Positions 1 to 8,545 are shown, counted from the stretch's first letter. The stretch: 64,000 bases of DNA from an uncultured Clostridia bacterium (GCA_947628505.1 CANRAD010000001.1:1-64000); one strand, 5' to 3'. Numbers and translations are program-made. The notes: generated by a model not told the origin, from the sequence alone.

Positions 1-43
1 GCTGATTACAAATCAGCTGCTCTGCCAGTTGAGCTACACCAGC
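1..43 (-). tRNA. tRNA-Thr (UGU), 3' part cut off by window edge
   Basis: Reading the reverse strand from base 43 gives an acceptor 5' arm GCTGGTG, a D arm (GCTC...GAGC) and an anticodon stem GCTGA/TCAGC around loop TTTGTAA, so the anticodon is TGT (Thr). The variable loop, T arm and 3' end lie before base 1. It is the last visible gene of a four-tRNA reverse-strand cluster. Confidence 0.93.
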
Positions 44-62
44 GTGAACACCCGCGGGGTGG

Positions 63-135
63 TGCCTTGGGGTGGAATCGAACCGCCGACATATGGATTT
101 TCAGTCCACCGCTCTACCAACTGAGCTACCAAGGC
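63..135 (-). tRNA. tRNA-Phe (GAA)
   Basis: The reverse strand folds as a full cloverleaf. The acceptor is GCCTTGG pairing with CCAAGGC, the anticodon loop CTGAAAA gives anticodon GAA, and the T loop is TTCGATT. The discriminator base is A. No CCA is encoded: the base after the discriminator on the reverse strand begins CCACC, which belongs to the spacer. It sits 27 bp upstream of the Asp gene's 3' end, in the same transcription unit. Confidence 0.96.
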
Positions 136-162
136 GTTAACGCCTTTCGGCGTTTAAAAAAT

Positions 163-239
163 TGGCGACCCGAAACGGGCTCGAACCGTCGACCTCCAGC
201 GTGACAGGCTGGCGCTCTAACCAACTGAGCTATCGGGCC
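163..239 (-). tRNA. tRNA-Asp (GUC), CCA encoded
   Basis: The reverse strand shows acceptor GGCCCGA pairing with TCGGGTC, discriminator G and an encoded CCA (bases 163-165). The anticodon stem CCAGC/GCTGG encloses loop CTGTCAC, giving anticodon GTC. It is the second gene of the reverse-strand cluster. Confidence 0.96.
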
Positions 240-288
240 GTATCGTATCCATATTTACCCTATATGGAAAGGTTCCGCTATGCGGGAA

Positions 289-365
289 TGGTGGGACTTC
301 ACGGACTCGAACCGCGGACCAATCGGTTATGAGCCGACCGCTCTAACCAACTGAGCTAAAGTCCC
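289..365 (-). tRNA. tRNA with CAU anticodon (elongator Met, or Ile2)
   Basis: Acceptor GGGACTT pairs with AAGTCCC, followed by A and an encoded CCA (289-291). The anticodon stem GTCGG/CCGAT encloses loop CTCATAA, giving anticodon CAT. The perfect first acceptor pair and the absence of GGG/CCC pairs in the anticodon stem argue against initiator tRNA. Elongator Met and lysidine-modified Ile2 cannot be separated with certainty by eye. It is promoter-proximal in the cluster. Confidence 0.9.
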
Positions 366-401
366 TCAAAAAAGAAATGCGCCTTTGCACAACGCTTACA
401 T

Positions 402-430
402 ATAATAATATACCCTAAAAGTTTTGTCAA
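402..430 (-). promoter_or_regulatory. sigma-A promoter of the tRNA cluster
   Basis: On the reverse strand a perfect -35 TTGACA (425-430) is followed after exactly 17 bp by TATTAT (402-407). The predicted start is near base 395, about 30 bp before the first tRNA. Such strength fits a stable-RNA operon. Confidence 0.85.
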
Positions 431-574
431 GTGATTTTCCCCGTATTTTATTATTATTTTTTGCTCTTCCGTTAAAATAAAAGGCGACAAAAATATACTC
501 TTTTTTATGCTTTTTTACAATTTTTTCAACCGCCGTTAATGTAATATTTTTTAAAAAGCCACGGAGCGTAAAAT

Positions 575-886
575 ATGGTAGTTACGGGATATTTACGCGA
601 TAAAATATTGCACCTCGACCTTTCGGGCGAAATGGACGAGTGCTCTGCGCAGGATGCGCGCGCACGTTGCGATAAATTTATCGAAGACAATATATCTGCA
701 AAAAAAATAGTCATAAATCTCTCCGAAGTCGAGTTTATGGATTCGACGGGAATAGGTTTTTTAATAGGCAGATATAAAAAAGCCAACCGATACGGCGTAA
801 AGCTGTATATCGAAAAACCCAATTTTGCCGCGGATAAAATTTTAAATCTTAGCGGGATTTATTCGCTTATTCCGAAGGCGGAATAG
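575..886 (+). CDS. spoIIAA: Anti-sigma F factor antagonist SpoIIAA (STAS domain)
   Basis: This 103-residue protein is a single STAS domain, the usual size for SpoIIAA. The conserved MDSTGIG loop (about residues 56-62) carries the serine that SpoIIAB phosphorylates in the characterised B. subtilis system. In its unphosphorylated form the protein binds SpoIIAB and frees sigma F in the forespore. The start ATG follows GGAGCG at a normal distance. It is the first gene of a three-gene unit with spoIIAB and sigF, the canonical spoIIA operon order, which settles the identity over other STAS regulators. No convincing sigma-H or sigma-A promoter was recognised in the AT-rich 200 bp upstream. Confidence 0.95.
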   Translation: MVVTGYLRDKILHLDLSGEMDECSAQDARARCDKFIEDNISAKKIVINLSEVEFMDSTGIGFLIGRYKKANRYGVKLYIEKPNFAADKILNLSGIYSLIPKAE

Positions 887-896
887 AGGATTGATT

Positions 897-1334
897 ATGA
901 CGAAAAATTATTTGAAATTGCAATTTTATTCACTTCCGCGCAACCAGGCGTTCGCAAGGGACGCGGTGGCCGCATTTTGCCTCGAACTAAACCCGTCCTT
1001 GTCCGATTTGTCGGACGTCAAAACGGCTGTTTCCGAGGCCGTAACAAACTGCACCGTCCACGCGTACAGAGGTAATCTCGGGATAGTTACGGTTGAATGT
1101 GAAATTGAGGACAGCGAATTACATATAAAAATCAGCGATACCGGCAGAGGAATAGCCGATATCGGGAAAGCCGTACAGCCTTTCTTTACAACGATGCCGT
1201 CCGACGAACGAAGCGGTATGGGCTTTACCATAATGCAGACGTTTATGGACGAATTTACCGTAAATTCCATTCAGGGCGAGGGCACGGTGGTTTATATGTC
1301 AAAAAGTTTTAAAACGGAAGTGGAGAATGCTTGA
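897..1334 (+). CDS. spoIIAB: Anti-sigma F factor / serine kinase SpoIIAB
   Basis: This is a 145-residue GHKL/HATPase-fold protein that binds sigma F in the predivisional cell and phosphorylates SpoIIAA. Visible ATP-site motifs are the N-box-like EAVTNCTVHAY, the G1 motif DTGRGI and the later GMGFTIMQTF. I place the start at ATG 897 rather than the upstream TTG 891 because GAGGA at 886-890 gives six bases of spacing to 897 and none to 891. It overlaps sigF by 8 bp, suggesting translational coupling and balanced synthesis with its target. Confidence 0.95.
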   Translation: MTKNYLKLQFYSLPRNQAFARDAVAAFCLELNPSLSDLSDVKTAVSEAVTNCTVHAYRGNLGIVTVECEIEDSELHIKISDTGRGIADIGKAVQPFFTTMPSDERSGMGFTIMQTFMDEFTVNSIQGEGTVVYMSKSFKTEVENA

Positions 1335-2052
1335 CGTCGAAGAGACGAACGACCTCATACGGAAAGCAAAACAGGGAGACGGAAGCGCAAAGGAAAAATT
1401 GATACTTGAAAACAACAATTTAATTAAGAGCATAGTGCGGAGATATTTAAACAAGGGCGTCGAATACGACGACCTTTATCAGCTTGCAAGTATGGGGCTT
1501 TTAAAGGCAATAAACGGTTTTGACGAAAGTTTCAACGTCCGGTTTTCCACATACGCCGTGCCGATGATTGCCGGAGAAATAAAAAGATTTATGCGCGACG
1601 ACGGCTCGATTAAGGTGTCCAGAGCTTTGAAAAGCGCCGCCAAACAGATAAATGCGTTCATTGAAAAGTATTCTTTCGAACACGGGTTCCAGCCTTCCGT
1701 AAAAATGATTTCGGATGAATTCAATATGCCGGAAAGCGAAGTCGTGTTCACAATGGGCTCGTCGCGTATGCCGGTATCGATTTTCGACCGCGGCGACTAC
1801 AAAGACGAAAAGGGACAGGAGTTGCTCGATAAACTGCCGGTGGAAGACAGACAGGATGAGATTATAGATTCCCTTCAACTGAAAGCGGCGATAGATAATC
1901 TCGAAGAAAGAGACCGCAAAGTTATAATTCTCAGGTATTTTCGCGATATGACGCAGAGCGAAGTGGCCGCCATGCTCGGAGTTTCGCAAGTTCAGGTTTC
2001 GAGAATCGAAAACAGGATTATGAAAACTTTTCGCAAAGACCTTACCGTTTAG
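1327..2052 (+). CDS. sigF: RNA polymerase sigma-F factor
   Basis: The 241-residue sigma-70 family protein has region 2 (YDDLYQLASMGLLKAINGFD, about residues 46-65), region 3 and a region 4 helix-turn-helix (MTQSEVAAMLGVSQVQVSRIE). It directs early forespore transcription. Sigma F and sigma G are close paralogues, but the position directly behind spoIIAA and spoIIAB identifies this as sigma F. The start codon lies inside the end of spoIIAB. Confidence 0.95.
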   Translation: MLDVEETNDLIRKAKQGDGSAKEKLILENNNLIKSIVRRYLNKGVEYDDLYQLASMGLLKAINGFDESFNVRFSTYAVPMIAGEIKRFMRDDGSIKVSRALKSAAKQINAFIEKYSFEHGFQPSVKMISDEFNMPESEVVFTMGSSRMPVSIFDRGDYKDEKGQELLDKLPVEDRQDEIIDSLQLKAAIDNLEERDRKVIILRYFRDMTQSEVAAMLGVSQVQVSRIENRIMKTFRKDLTV

Positions 2053-2054
2053 CC

Positions 2055-2114
2055 TTGTCAAATTGCGCCCGTTGTGATATAATATCGCACGATAAAAAAA
2101 CGAAGGTGCGATAT
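2055..2114 (+). promoter_or_regulatory. Sigma-A promoter with overlapping inverted repeat
   Basis: TTGTCA (2055-2060), a 17-bp spacer and TATAAT (2078-2083) form a good promoter for the aminotransferase. A 9-bp perfect inverted repeat, ATATCGCAC (2082-2090) and GTGCGATAT (2106-2114), spans from the -10 to the start codon. Since transcription should start near 2090 the left arm is mostly not transcribed, so a DNA operator is more likely than an RNA hairpin. Confidence 0.65.
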
Positions 2115-3306
2115 GTTGAACGAAAAGAACGTACAACTCGGCAAAGTCCGTTCGTCTATACGCGAACTCTTTGAGTACGGGAAAAAACGTAAAGCGGAAA
2201 TAGGAGAGGAAAACGTTTTTGATTTTTCTCTCGGAAATCCGAGCGTTCCGGCGCCGCCCGAAGTAGGCGCCGCTTTAAAGGATATAGTCGAAAATACCGA
2301 TCCGGTTTTACTGCACGGCTATACTTCCGCTCAGGGCGATTTTTCCGTGCGCAAAACGCTTGCGGATTATATAAATTCACGCTTCGGGTTGAGCCTTACC
2401 GCGGATTGTCTGTATATGACGTGCGGCGCCGCGGCTTCCGTGTCAATCGTGCTTAACGCAATATTGAACGACGGGGAAGAGGTCATAACTTTTGCCCCTT
2501 ATTTCCCCGAATACAAAGTTTTTACCGAAAACGCCGGCGGCAAATTGACCGCGTTGAAGAGCGGCAAAGGTTTTTTACCCGATTTGGACTTGCTTGCTAA
2601 ATCTCTCAATCCGAAAGTAAGAGCTGTTCTGATAAATTCCCCCAACAACCCGTCAGGCGTGGTATATCCGCCCGATATCATCTCCCGCCTTGCCGCCGTT
2701 TTGGATGAGCACTTCAACAAGACGGGAAACCGTGTATTTCTCATCTCGGACGAGCCCTACCGCGAGCTTGTGTATGACAATAATACGGAAGTGCCCTTCA
2801 TAATGAATTACTACGCTCACAGCATGGTCTGCTATTCGTATTCAAAGAGTTTATCTCTTCCGGGCGAAAGAATAGGTTATATCGCGGTAAACAACGCAAT
2901 GGAAAATTACGGCGATGTATATGCGGGAATTTGCGGCGCCGGCAGAGCTTTGGGATATGTTTGCGCCCCGAGTTTGTTCCAGCAGCTTGTGAAAAGAGTA
3001 TATAATAAGACTTCCGATATTTCGGTTTATAAGCGAAATCGGGACAGACTTTTAAACGCGCTCGAAAGTTACGGTTATGAAGTAGTAAAGCCCGACGGCG
3101 CCTTTTATATGTTTGTGAAATCTTTGGAGCCGGATGCGAAAGCGTTCGCCGAGCGCGCCAAAGAGTATGAATTGTTGATTGTCGCCGGAGACGATTTCGG
3201 CGCTGGGGGATATGCGAGAATTTCCTATTGCGTGTCGCCGGAAATGATAGAACGCTCTCTGCCGGCCTTTAAAGCGCTTGCGGATAGTTATAAAACGGAA
3301 CGTTAA
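2113..3306 (+). CDS. Pyridoxal-phosphate aminotransferase, class I/II
   Basis: This 397-residue fold-type I PLP enzyme resembles the aspartate/aromatic aminotransferase group (COG0436). Visible signatures are NSPNNPSG (about 175-182; Asn179), SDEPY (212-216; the Asp contacts the PLP ring nitrogen and the Tyr its hydroxyl) and the Schiff-base lysine K245 in SYSKSLSLPGERIGY. The amino-group donor cannot be read from sequence. It has its own promoter and ends in a bidirectional terminator shared with argH. The start ATG follows GAAGG. Confidence 0.85.
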   Translation: MLNEKNVQLGKVRSSIRELFEYGKKRKAEIGEENVFDFSLGNPSVPAPPEVGAALKDIVENTDPVLLHGYTSAQGDFSVRKTLADYINSRFGLSLTADCLYMTCGAAASVSIVLNAILNDGEEVITFAPYFPEYKVFTENAGGKLTALKSGKGFLPDLDLLAKSLNPKVRAVLINSPNNPSGVVYPPDIISRLAAVLDEHFNKTGNRVFLISDEPYRELVYDNNTEVPFIMNYYAHSMVCYSYSKSLSLPGERIGYIAVNNAMENYGDVYAGICGAGRALGYVCAPSLFQQLVKRVYNKTSDISVYKRNRDRLLNALESYGYEVVKPDGAFYMFVKSLEPDAKAFAERAKEYELLIVAGDDFGAGGYARISYCVSPEMIERSLPAFKALADSYKTER

Positions 3307-3340
3307 AAAAGCCGCCCGCGTAAATTCGCGGGCGGCTTTT
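3307..3340. terminator. Bidirectional Rho-independent terminator
   Basis: A perfect 10-bp GC-rich stem (3311-3320 with 3327-3336, loop TAAATT) is flanked by AAAA and TTTT. It therefore serves both the converging aminotransferase gene and argH. Confidence 0.93.
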
Positions 3341-3345
3341 GCACG

Positions 3346-4719
3346 TCAATATTTTTTGAGTCTTGCTTTTATTGATTTTATGTTTGCCTTTACGGAAGAC
3401 GGCGAAGCTCCGCCGAACGAAGTTCTCGCTTTTGCGCAGTTTTTCGCTTTGACTACTTCGCATATATCGGGCTCGAAGAGCTCGCTGAAACTTTTAAACT
3501 CGTTTGCCGTCATATTCTGCAACGTGCGGTTGTTTTGTATGCATTGGCGCACGATTTTTCCGGTAACGGCGTGAGCGTTTCTGAAAGGCATGCCTTTTTT
3601 CGCGAGATAGTCGGCCACGTCCGTCGCGCAACAGAATTCGCTTTCGGCGGCTTTCGACATTTTTGCGGGTTTTAACGATATGTTGGCAAGCAACTCGCTC
3701 ATTATGGAAAGGCATGAATTTACCTGAGTTTCCGCGTCGAACAGCCCTTCTTTGTCTTCCTGCAAATCTTTGTTATATGCGAGCGGTATTGCTTTTATCG
3801 TAGTGAGCATGGCCATAAGATGCCCGTAAATTCTCCCGGTTTTGCCGCGCATAAGTTCGGGGATATCGGGATTCTTTTTTTGCGGCATGATGGAAGAGCC
3901 GGTTGAATATTCGTCCGATATCTCAAAATATCCGAATTCTTCCGTACTGTATAGGATAATATCCTCGCATAGCCTTGAAAGGTGCGCCATTATCAGCGAA
4001 CAGCAGAAGAGGTATTCCGCAACGAAATCTCTGTCGGAAACCCCGTCGAGCGAGTTTTCGCAAGGGCGGATAAAACCGAGCAAATCGCTTGTCATTTTTC
4101 TGTCGATAGGATAGGAAGTGCCGGCAAGCGCTCCGCTGCCCAAAGGCAAAACGGCCGCGCGCTCGCGTGCTTGAACCACTCTCTCTATGTCTCTTAAAAA
4201 CATTTCCGAGTATGCGTTGAAAAAATGCCCCGCGCATATCGGTTGCGCTTTTCTAAGATGAGTATATCCGGGCATAACGTATTTGAGACCTTCGGCGGCG
4301 CGGTCGAGAAGGGAAGATATTACTTTTTTGAGATTATTCACGAGTTCCGAATACGCTTCCGATACGTAAATTCTGAAATCGGTGGCGACCTGGTCGTTGC
4401 GGCTGCGAGCTGTATGCAGTTTTTTGCCCGTTTCGCCTATGCGGCGGATGAGTTCGTTTTCTATAAAAGAATGAATGTCTTCGGCCCCGGCGATTTCGGT
4501 TTTTCCGCTTTCGATATCGGCATATATGGCGTCGAGACCGCCTGATATCTCGTCGGCTTCGCTTTGGGAAATTATCCCGCACGCGCCAAGCATTTTTACG
4601 TGCGCAACCGAGCCGCGGATATCCGCGCGCCAAAGTTTTTTATCGAAAGAGAGCGAATCGTTGAATTCTTCGAGGCTTTTGGCCGAAGGTTTATCGAAAC
4701 GACCTTCCCACAGTTTCAT
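3346..4719 (-). CDS. argH: Argininosuccinate lyase
   Basis: This 457-residue member of the fumarase/aspartase superfamily cleaves argininosuccinate to arginine and fumarate, the last step of arginine synthesis. The family signature GSSIMPQKKNPD (about 274-285) holds the catalytic serine of the flexible loop. HTARSRNDQ (about 102-110) and the YTHLRKAQP segment (152-160) contribute substrate binding. The length is standard. The start is ATG 4719, preceded by AAAGGA. It is alone on the reverse strand; argG is not nearby, so other arginine genes must lie elsewhere. Confidence 0.96.
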   Translation of the reverse strand: MKLWEGRFDKPSAKSLEEFNDSLSFDKKLWRADIRGSVAHVKMLGACGIISQSEADEISGGLDAIYADIESGKTEIAGAEDIHSFIENELIRRIGETGKKLHTARSRNDQVATDFRIYVSEAYSELVNNLKKVISSLLDRAAEGLKYVMPGYTHLRKAQPICAGHFFNAYSEMFLRDIERVVQARERAAVLPLGSGALAGTSYPIDRKMTSDLLGFIRPCENSLDGVSDRDFVAEYLFCCSLIMAHLSRLCEDIILYSTEEFGYFEISDEYSTGSSIMPQKKNPDIPELMRGKTGRIYGHLMAMLTTIKAIPLAYNKDLQEDKEGLFDAETQVNSCLSIMSELLANISLKPAKMSKAAESEFCCATDVADYLAKKGMPFRNAHAVTGKIVRQCIQNNRTLQNMTANEFKSFSELFEPDICEVVKAKNCAKARTSFGGASPSSVKANIKSIKARLKKY

Positions 4720-4742
4720 AGATAATCCCGTCCTTTAATAAG

Positions 4743-4771
4743 TTGACTTATTGTAAAAATTTAATTACAAT
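4743..4771 (+). promoter_or_regulatory. ruvCAB promoter overlapped by a palindrome
   Basis: TTGACT (4743-4748), 17 bp, then TACAAT (4766-4771) gives a forward promoter upstream of ruvC. A perfect 7-bp inverted repeat, ATTGTAA (4750-4756) and TTACAAT (4765-4771) with an 8-bp centre, fills the spacer and the -10. It is a candidate operator in the argH-ruvC divergent region. It does not resemble an ArgR box or a Firmicute LexA box. Confidence 0.65.
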
Positions 4772-4825
4772 ATAATTATAAATAATAACTGCCGACAAAT
4801 CAAGTTTTTTGGCATCGGATTTGCA

Positions 4826-5323
4826 ATGATTATTCTGGGCCTCGATCCCGGGCTTGCCACAATGGGCTACGGAGTGATAGAAAAACTTAAAAACGACGAC
4901 ACGGTGGCGGTGGATTACGGCGTTGTGCTTACGCCGAAAGACGAAAGTTTGCCCGTGCGGCTCGCCATGCTCGAAGAGGGGATAAATAAAATTCTCTTAA
5001 AATATAAGCCCGAAGAGATTGCCGTGGAAGAGCTGTTTTTCTCGAAGAATATCACCACGGGCATACCCGTAGCGCATGCAAGGGGAGTAATGTTGCTCAC
5101 GTGCATTAAATATTGCGGGAAGTTATATGAATACACTCCCAATCAGATAAAGCAGTCGCTGACAGGTTACGGGAAAGCTGACAAGGTGCAGATGATGCAT
5201 GTGGTAACGTCGCTTTTGCATCTTCAGAAGATTCCCCGTCCGGACGACGCCGCCGACGCCCTCGCCGTTGCGCTGTGCCACGCGCATACTTCGCGTTTCG
5301 GAAAAATGTTCGGTATAAGGTAG
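4826..5323 (+). CDS. ruvC: Holliday junction endonuclease RuvC
   Basis: This 165-residue resolvase of the RNase H-like fold nicks Holliday junctions symmetrically with RuvAB. The four acidic metal ligands of the family are visible at D7 (GLDPG), E68, D141 and D144 (DDAADAL). It is the first gene of a ruvC-ruvA-ruvB-queA unit; the ruvA start follows after 3 bp. Its ribosome binding site (ATCGGA) is weak. Confidence 0.96.
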   Translation: MIILGLDPGLATMGYGVIEKLKNDDTVAVDYGVVLTPKDESLPVRLAMLEEGINKILLKYKPEEIAVEELFFSKNITTGIPVAHARGVMLLTCIKYCGKLYEYTPNQIKQSLTGYGKADKVQMMHVVTSLLHLQKIPRPDDAADALAVALCHAHTSRFGKMFGIR

Positions 5324-5326
5324 TAT

Positions 5327-5917
5327 ATGATCGGTTATATAAAAGGTAAAATTTTATCTCTTTCTCCTGACGTCGCACTCATAGAAACGTCTTCCGGAGT
5401 GGGTTTCGAGGCGTTTATCTCCGGCGCGGCGTATGATAGCCTTGCGGGCAAATCGGATGGCGCGCTTTACACGTATATGCAGGTTCGCGAAGACGGCGTG
5501 TCTCTTTTCGGATTTGATTCCAAAGAGGAAAAGGAGATGTTCCTAAAACTCATTTCCGTTTCCGGAGTGGGCCCCAAGATGGGCATAGCCGTGCTTGCGG
5601 CCATGCGTCCGTCTGAAATCGCCGCCGCCATCGCCACGAACGACGTAAAACGTCTTTCGGCCGTCAAGGGAATGGGCAAGAAGACGGCGGAGAGAATTAT
5701 CCTCGAATTGCGGGAAAAGGTGTCCGCGGTTTCAACCGAAGACGGAATTAAAGTCGCGCCGTCCGTCGACGTGTCGGCGGGGGACGAAGACGCGGTGGTC
5801 GCGCTCATGACGTTGGGATTTACCCGTCAGGAGAGCATGAGAGCCATTTCGCGGGCAAAAGCGTCGGGCGCGGTTTCCGTCGAAGATATCATCATGCTCG
5901 CGTTGAAAGGCATGTGA
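5327..5917 (+). CDS. ruvA: Holliday junction branch migration protein RuvA
   Basis: This 196-residue protein has an N-terminal OB fold (MIGYIKGKI...), a central helix-hairpin-helix region with ISVSGVGPKMG and VKGMGKKTAERI, and a C-terminal RuvB-binding three-helix domain after an acidic linker (about 146-196). It binds four-way junctions and positions RuvB. The order ruvC-ruvA-ruvB is standard. Confidence 0.96.
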   Translation: MIGYIKGKILSLSPDVALIETSSGVGFEAFISGAAYDSLAGKSDGALYTYMQVREDGVSLFGFDSKEEKEMFLKLISVSGVGPKMGIAVLAAMRPSEIAAAIATNDVKRLSAVKGMGKKTAERIILELREKVSAVSTEDGIKVAPSVDVSAGDEDAVVALMTLGFTRQESMRAISRAKASGAVSVEDIIMLALKGM

Positions 5918-5956
5918 TAAAATCGATTTATACGCAAAAAACAACGGGTGCTTATT

Positions 5957-7024
5957 ATGTTTTTTGAAGACGAAGAATACGGCGAAGAAGAGAACAGGCT
6001 TGTTCAGAGCACAAAGGGCGAATATGATTTCGAAGAGAATATCTTGCGCCCCAAAACGCTTGAAGCCTACGTCGGTCAGACAAAGGTCAAAGAAAACTTA
6101 AAAGTTTATATGAACGCCGCAAAACAGCGCGGCGAAGTTTTGGAGCACGTTCTTTTATACGGCGCGCCCGGCCTCGGCAAAACAACGCTTGCGCACATAA
6201 TCGCCAACGAAATGGGCGGACAGCTCAAACTTACAAGCGCGCCCGCGATAGAACGCAGCGGCGATCTCGCCGCCATATTGACAAATCTGAACGAGGGCGA
6301 CGTCTTGTTCATAGACGAAATTCACAGGCTTAATCACAGCGTGGAAGAAATTCTATATTCTTCCATGGAGGATTATGCTCTCGATATCATAGTGGGAAAG
6401 GGCCCGAGCGCGAGGAATATACGCTTTTCTCTTAAAAAATTCACGCTTATCGGCGCAACGACGCGTGCCGGGATGATAGCCAATCCCTTGCGCGACAGGT
6501 TCGGCATACTTTGCCGCCTTGATATTTACTCGCCGGACGAGCTCAAAGAGATAGTCCTTCGGAGCGCAAAAACTCTCGGAATAAACATTGCCGACAGCGC
6601 GGCGGCGGAGATTGCAAAGAGAAGCCGCGGCACGCCGAGAATAGCCAATCGCCTTTTAAAACGCGTAAGGGATTTCTCAACGATAAACGGCAATTCGGAA
6701 GTAACCTTGGGAGACGCGAAATTTGCGCTTTCGAAGATGGAAGTGGACGAACTCGGTCTCGACGAAGTAGACAGAGCGCTTTTGCGCGCCATGATAGAAA
6801 AATTCGACGGCAAACCGGTTGGGCTCGAAACGCTTGCGGCCACCATAAACGAGGACGCCGGCACAATCGAAGACGTATATGAGCCATATCTTTTGCAATT
6901 GGGATTTATTGCCCGCACGCCCCGCGGAAGAATGATTATGCGAGGCGGTTATGAACATCTGGGCTACAAGATGACCGAAAGCCAACGCGAACAGGTCTCC
7001 ATGTTCGATAAAGACGAAAATTGA
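5957..7024 (+). CDS. ruvB: Holliday junction helicase motor RuvB
   Basis: This 355-residue AAA+ ATPase drives branch migration. Walker [10 protein letters not shown], Walker [10 protein letters not shown], sensor 1 GATTRAG and the C-terminal winged helix ending in PRGRMI are all present. The reading frame is open from GTG 5948, but the GGGTG at 5945-5950 fits better as a ribosome binding site for ATG 5957, which I use. queA begins 1 bp after its stop region, implying coupling. Confidence 0.96.
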   Translation: MFFEDEEYGEEENRLVQSTKGEYDFEENILRPKTLEAYVGQTKVKENLKVYMNAAKQRGEVLEHVLLYGAPGLGKTTLAHIIANEMGGQLKLTSAPAIERSGDLAAILTNLNEGDVLFIDEIHRLNHSVEEILYSSMEDYALDIIVGKGPSARNIRFSLKKFTLIGATTRAGMIANPLRDRFGILCRLDIYSPDELKEIVLRSAKTLGINIADSAAAEIAKRSRGTPRIANRLLKRVRDFSTINGNSEVTLGDAKFALSKMEVDELGLDEVDRALLRAMIEKFDGKPVGLETLAATINEDAGTIEDVYEPYLLQLGFIARTPRGRMIMRGGYEHLGYKMTESQREQVSMFDKDEN

Positions 7025-7025
7025 A

Positions 7026-8051
7026 ATGCAATATAAAAAGAGCGATTTCTATTATGAACTTCCCCCGGAGTTGATAGCGCAATCTCCGGCAACCCCGCGC
7101 GACAGCTCGCGTCTTTTGGTATACGACAGAAAGACGGGCGCCGTCGAGCACAGGATATTCAGGGATATATGCGACTATTTGCGCGCGGGCGACGTCCTCG
7201 TCGTAAACAACACAAAAGTTTTGCCCGCGCGTCTTTATGCTCACACAAAAAACGGAGGAGCGGTTGAAATTCTGCTTCTCAAAAGGCTCGATCTCGAAAG
7301 GTGGGAAGTCCTTGTAAAACCCGGACGCAAATGTCGCGTCGGCACGGTTTTGAAGGTGTCCGACGAGCTCTCTTTAACCGTCGAAGACATAACCGAAAGC
7401 GGAGAGAGAATAGTCAGGTTCATATACTCCGGAGTATTCGAGGATATTCTCGAAAGAGTGGGGAATATGCCTTTGCCTCCGTACATAAAGGAAAAACTTG
7501 CCGATAAGAACAGGTATCAGACCGTATATGCGAAATACGACGGCTCGGCGGCGGCGCCTACGGCAGGGTTGCATTTCACTCCCGAACTGCTTCAAAAAAT
7601 AAAAGGAATGGGAGTCGAGGTGGCGGAAGTTCTTCTGCATGTCGGATTGGGCACTTTCCGTCCCGTAAAGGAAGATATTATAACCGACCACAAAATGCAC
7701 TCGGAATACTTCGAAGTGTCTCGGGCGGCGGCGGATATAATAAATTCCGCAAAATCGGAGGGCAGGCGGATAATCGCCGTGGGCACTACTTCGGTACGCA
7801 CTTTGGAAAGCGCAACCGACGAAAACGGTATAGTGGTTCCCCAAAAAGGCAATACGCAGATATTTATATATCCGCCGTATAAATTCAAGTGCGTCGACGC
7901 TTTAATAACGAATTTTCATCTGCCGGAAAGCACTTTGATAATGCTCGTTGCGGCGTTTACGGGAAGAGAAGAAATTCTCAGAATATATGAAACTGCCGTA
8001 GGGGAGAGGTATCGGTTTTTTTCATTCGGCGACGCTATGCTCGTCTTATAG
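7026..8051 (+). CDS. queA: S-adenosylmethionine:tRNA ribosyltransferase-isomerase QueA
   Basis: This 341-residue enzyme transfers and isomerises the ribosyl moiety of SAM onto preQ1 at the wobble position of GUN-anticodon tRNAs, making epoxyqueuosine. Family segments include [30 protein letters not shown] and [10 protein letters not shown], and the protein ends in [11 protein letters not shown]. It is separated from its pathway partner tgt by a 640-bp gene-free region that includes a diverged copy of the queA 3' end. tRNA-Asp (GUC), one of its substrates, is also in the window. Confidence 0.96.
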   Translation: MQYKKSDFYYELPPELIAQSPATPRDSSRLLVYDRKTGAVEHRIFRDICDYLRAGDVLVVNNTKVLPARLYAHTKNGGAVEILLLKRLDLERWEVLVKPGRKCRVGTVLKVSDELSLTVEDITESGERIVRFIYSGVFEDILERVGNMPLPPYIKEKLADKNRYQTVYAKYDGSAAAPTAGLHFTPELLQKIKGMGVEVAEVLLHVGLGTFRPVKEDIITDHKMHSEYFEVSRAAADIINSAKSEGRRIIAVGTTSVRTLESATDENGIVVPQKGNTQIFIYPPYKFKCVDALITNFHLPESTLIMLVAAFTGREEILRIYETAVGERYRFFSFGDAMLVL

Positions 8052-8111
8052 CCGTCGAAATATTGTGTCGCGTTGCGGCAACCCTCAGTCATTTACGTCT
8101 TAGTAAACTCC
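8025..8111. repeat. Direct repeat, copy A (queA 3' end and downstream)
   Basis: These 87 bp, covering the last codons of queA and its 3' flank, recur at 8333-8419 at a constant offset of 308 bp with about ten mismatches by eye. Both copies encode FGDAM(L/F)VL followed by a stop in the same register. Confidence 0.85.
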
Positions 8112-8510
8112 TTCGGGTTTTCCTCGCGCTCCTTGTCTTTCTCGGCTCTAAGCCGAGCAGTCTTGCCTCCCGTAAGTATCGGGAACGTGTGCCTCTTTTT
8201 ATAAACTTCTCAATACGGTGTCGGACTTGCGCGCTCCTCGGTTGCGTACGTCATAGTACGCTCCCGTCGTCGCTTACGCGTTCTCCTTGTCTTGCTCGTT
8301 TTTATAAACAAGCAATCCTATCTCCCGTTAGGTTTGGGGATGCTATGTTCGTCTTATAGCCGTCGAAATATTGTGTTGCGTTGCGGCAACCCTCAGTCAT
8401 TTGCGTCATAGTACGCTCCCTATGGTCAAATCCTCGCACTTTTTGTCTTACTTGCTTCTGAAAAGAGACGTTGTGTTCATTTCTTAAATTTATTATTTTT
8501 TAAAATTTGC
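8052..8510. other. Gene-free repeat-rich region downstream of queA
   Basis: No credible coding sequence is seen here. The stretch contains three variants of the word TACGTCATAGTACGCTCC (at 8094-8111, 8245-8262 and 8401-8418), two copies of CTCCTTGTCTT followed by CTCG (around 8129 and 8282), and small hairpins at 8141-8157 (CTCGGCT/AGCCGAG) and 8168-8184 (TCCCG/CGGGA). It looks like a decayed intergenic repeat family. No clear T-tailed terminator for queA was found. Confidence 0.6.
8333..8419. repeat. Direct repeat, copy B (displaced queA 3' end)
   Basis: This is the second copy of the 8025-8111 sequence, 308 bp downstream. It preserves the queA stop-codon context (GTCTTATAGCC) although no queA reading frame precedes it, so it is best read as a duplication remnant. 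Confidence 0.85.
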
Positions 8511-8539
8511 TTGACAATGACAAATTTATATGTTAGACT
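8511..8539 (+). promoter_or_regulatory. Sigma-A promoter upstream of candidate structured RNA and tgt
   Basis: TTGACA (8511-8516), a 17-bp spacer and TAGACT (8534-8539) predict a transcription start near 8546. That is exactly where the structured segment before tgt begins. Confidence 0.8.
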
Positions 8540-8545
8540 TCCTAT

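Noticed and set aside
1327-2052. Sigma G instead of sigma F
   Set aside because: The proteins are similar, but the gene directly follows spoIIAA and spoIIAB, which defines sigF.
8063-8359. 98-codon forward open frame downstream of queA
   Set aside because: It has no ribosome binding site and lies wholly in the repeat region. Its end (RFGDAMFVL) is the copied queA terminus.
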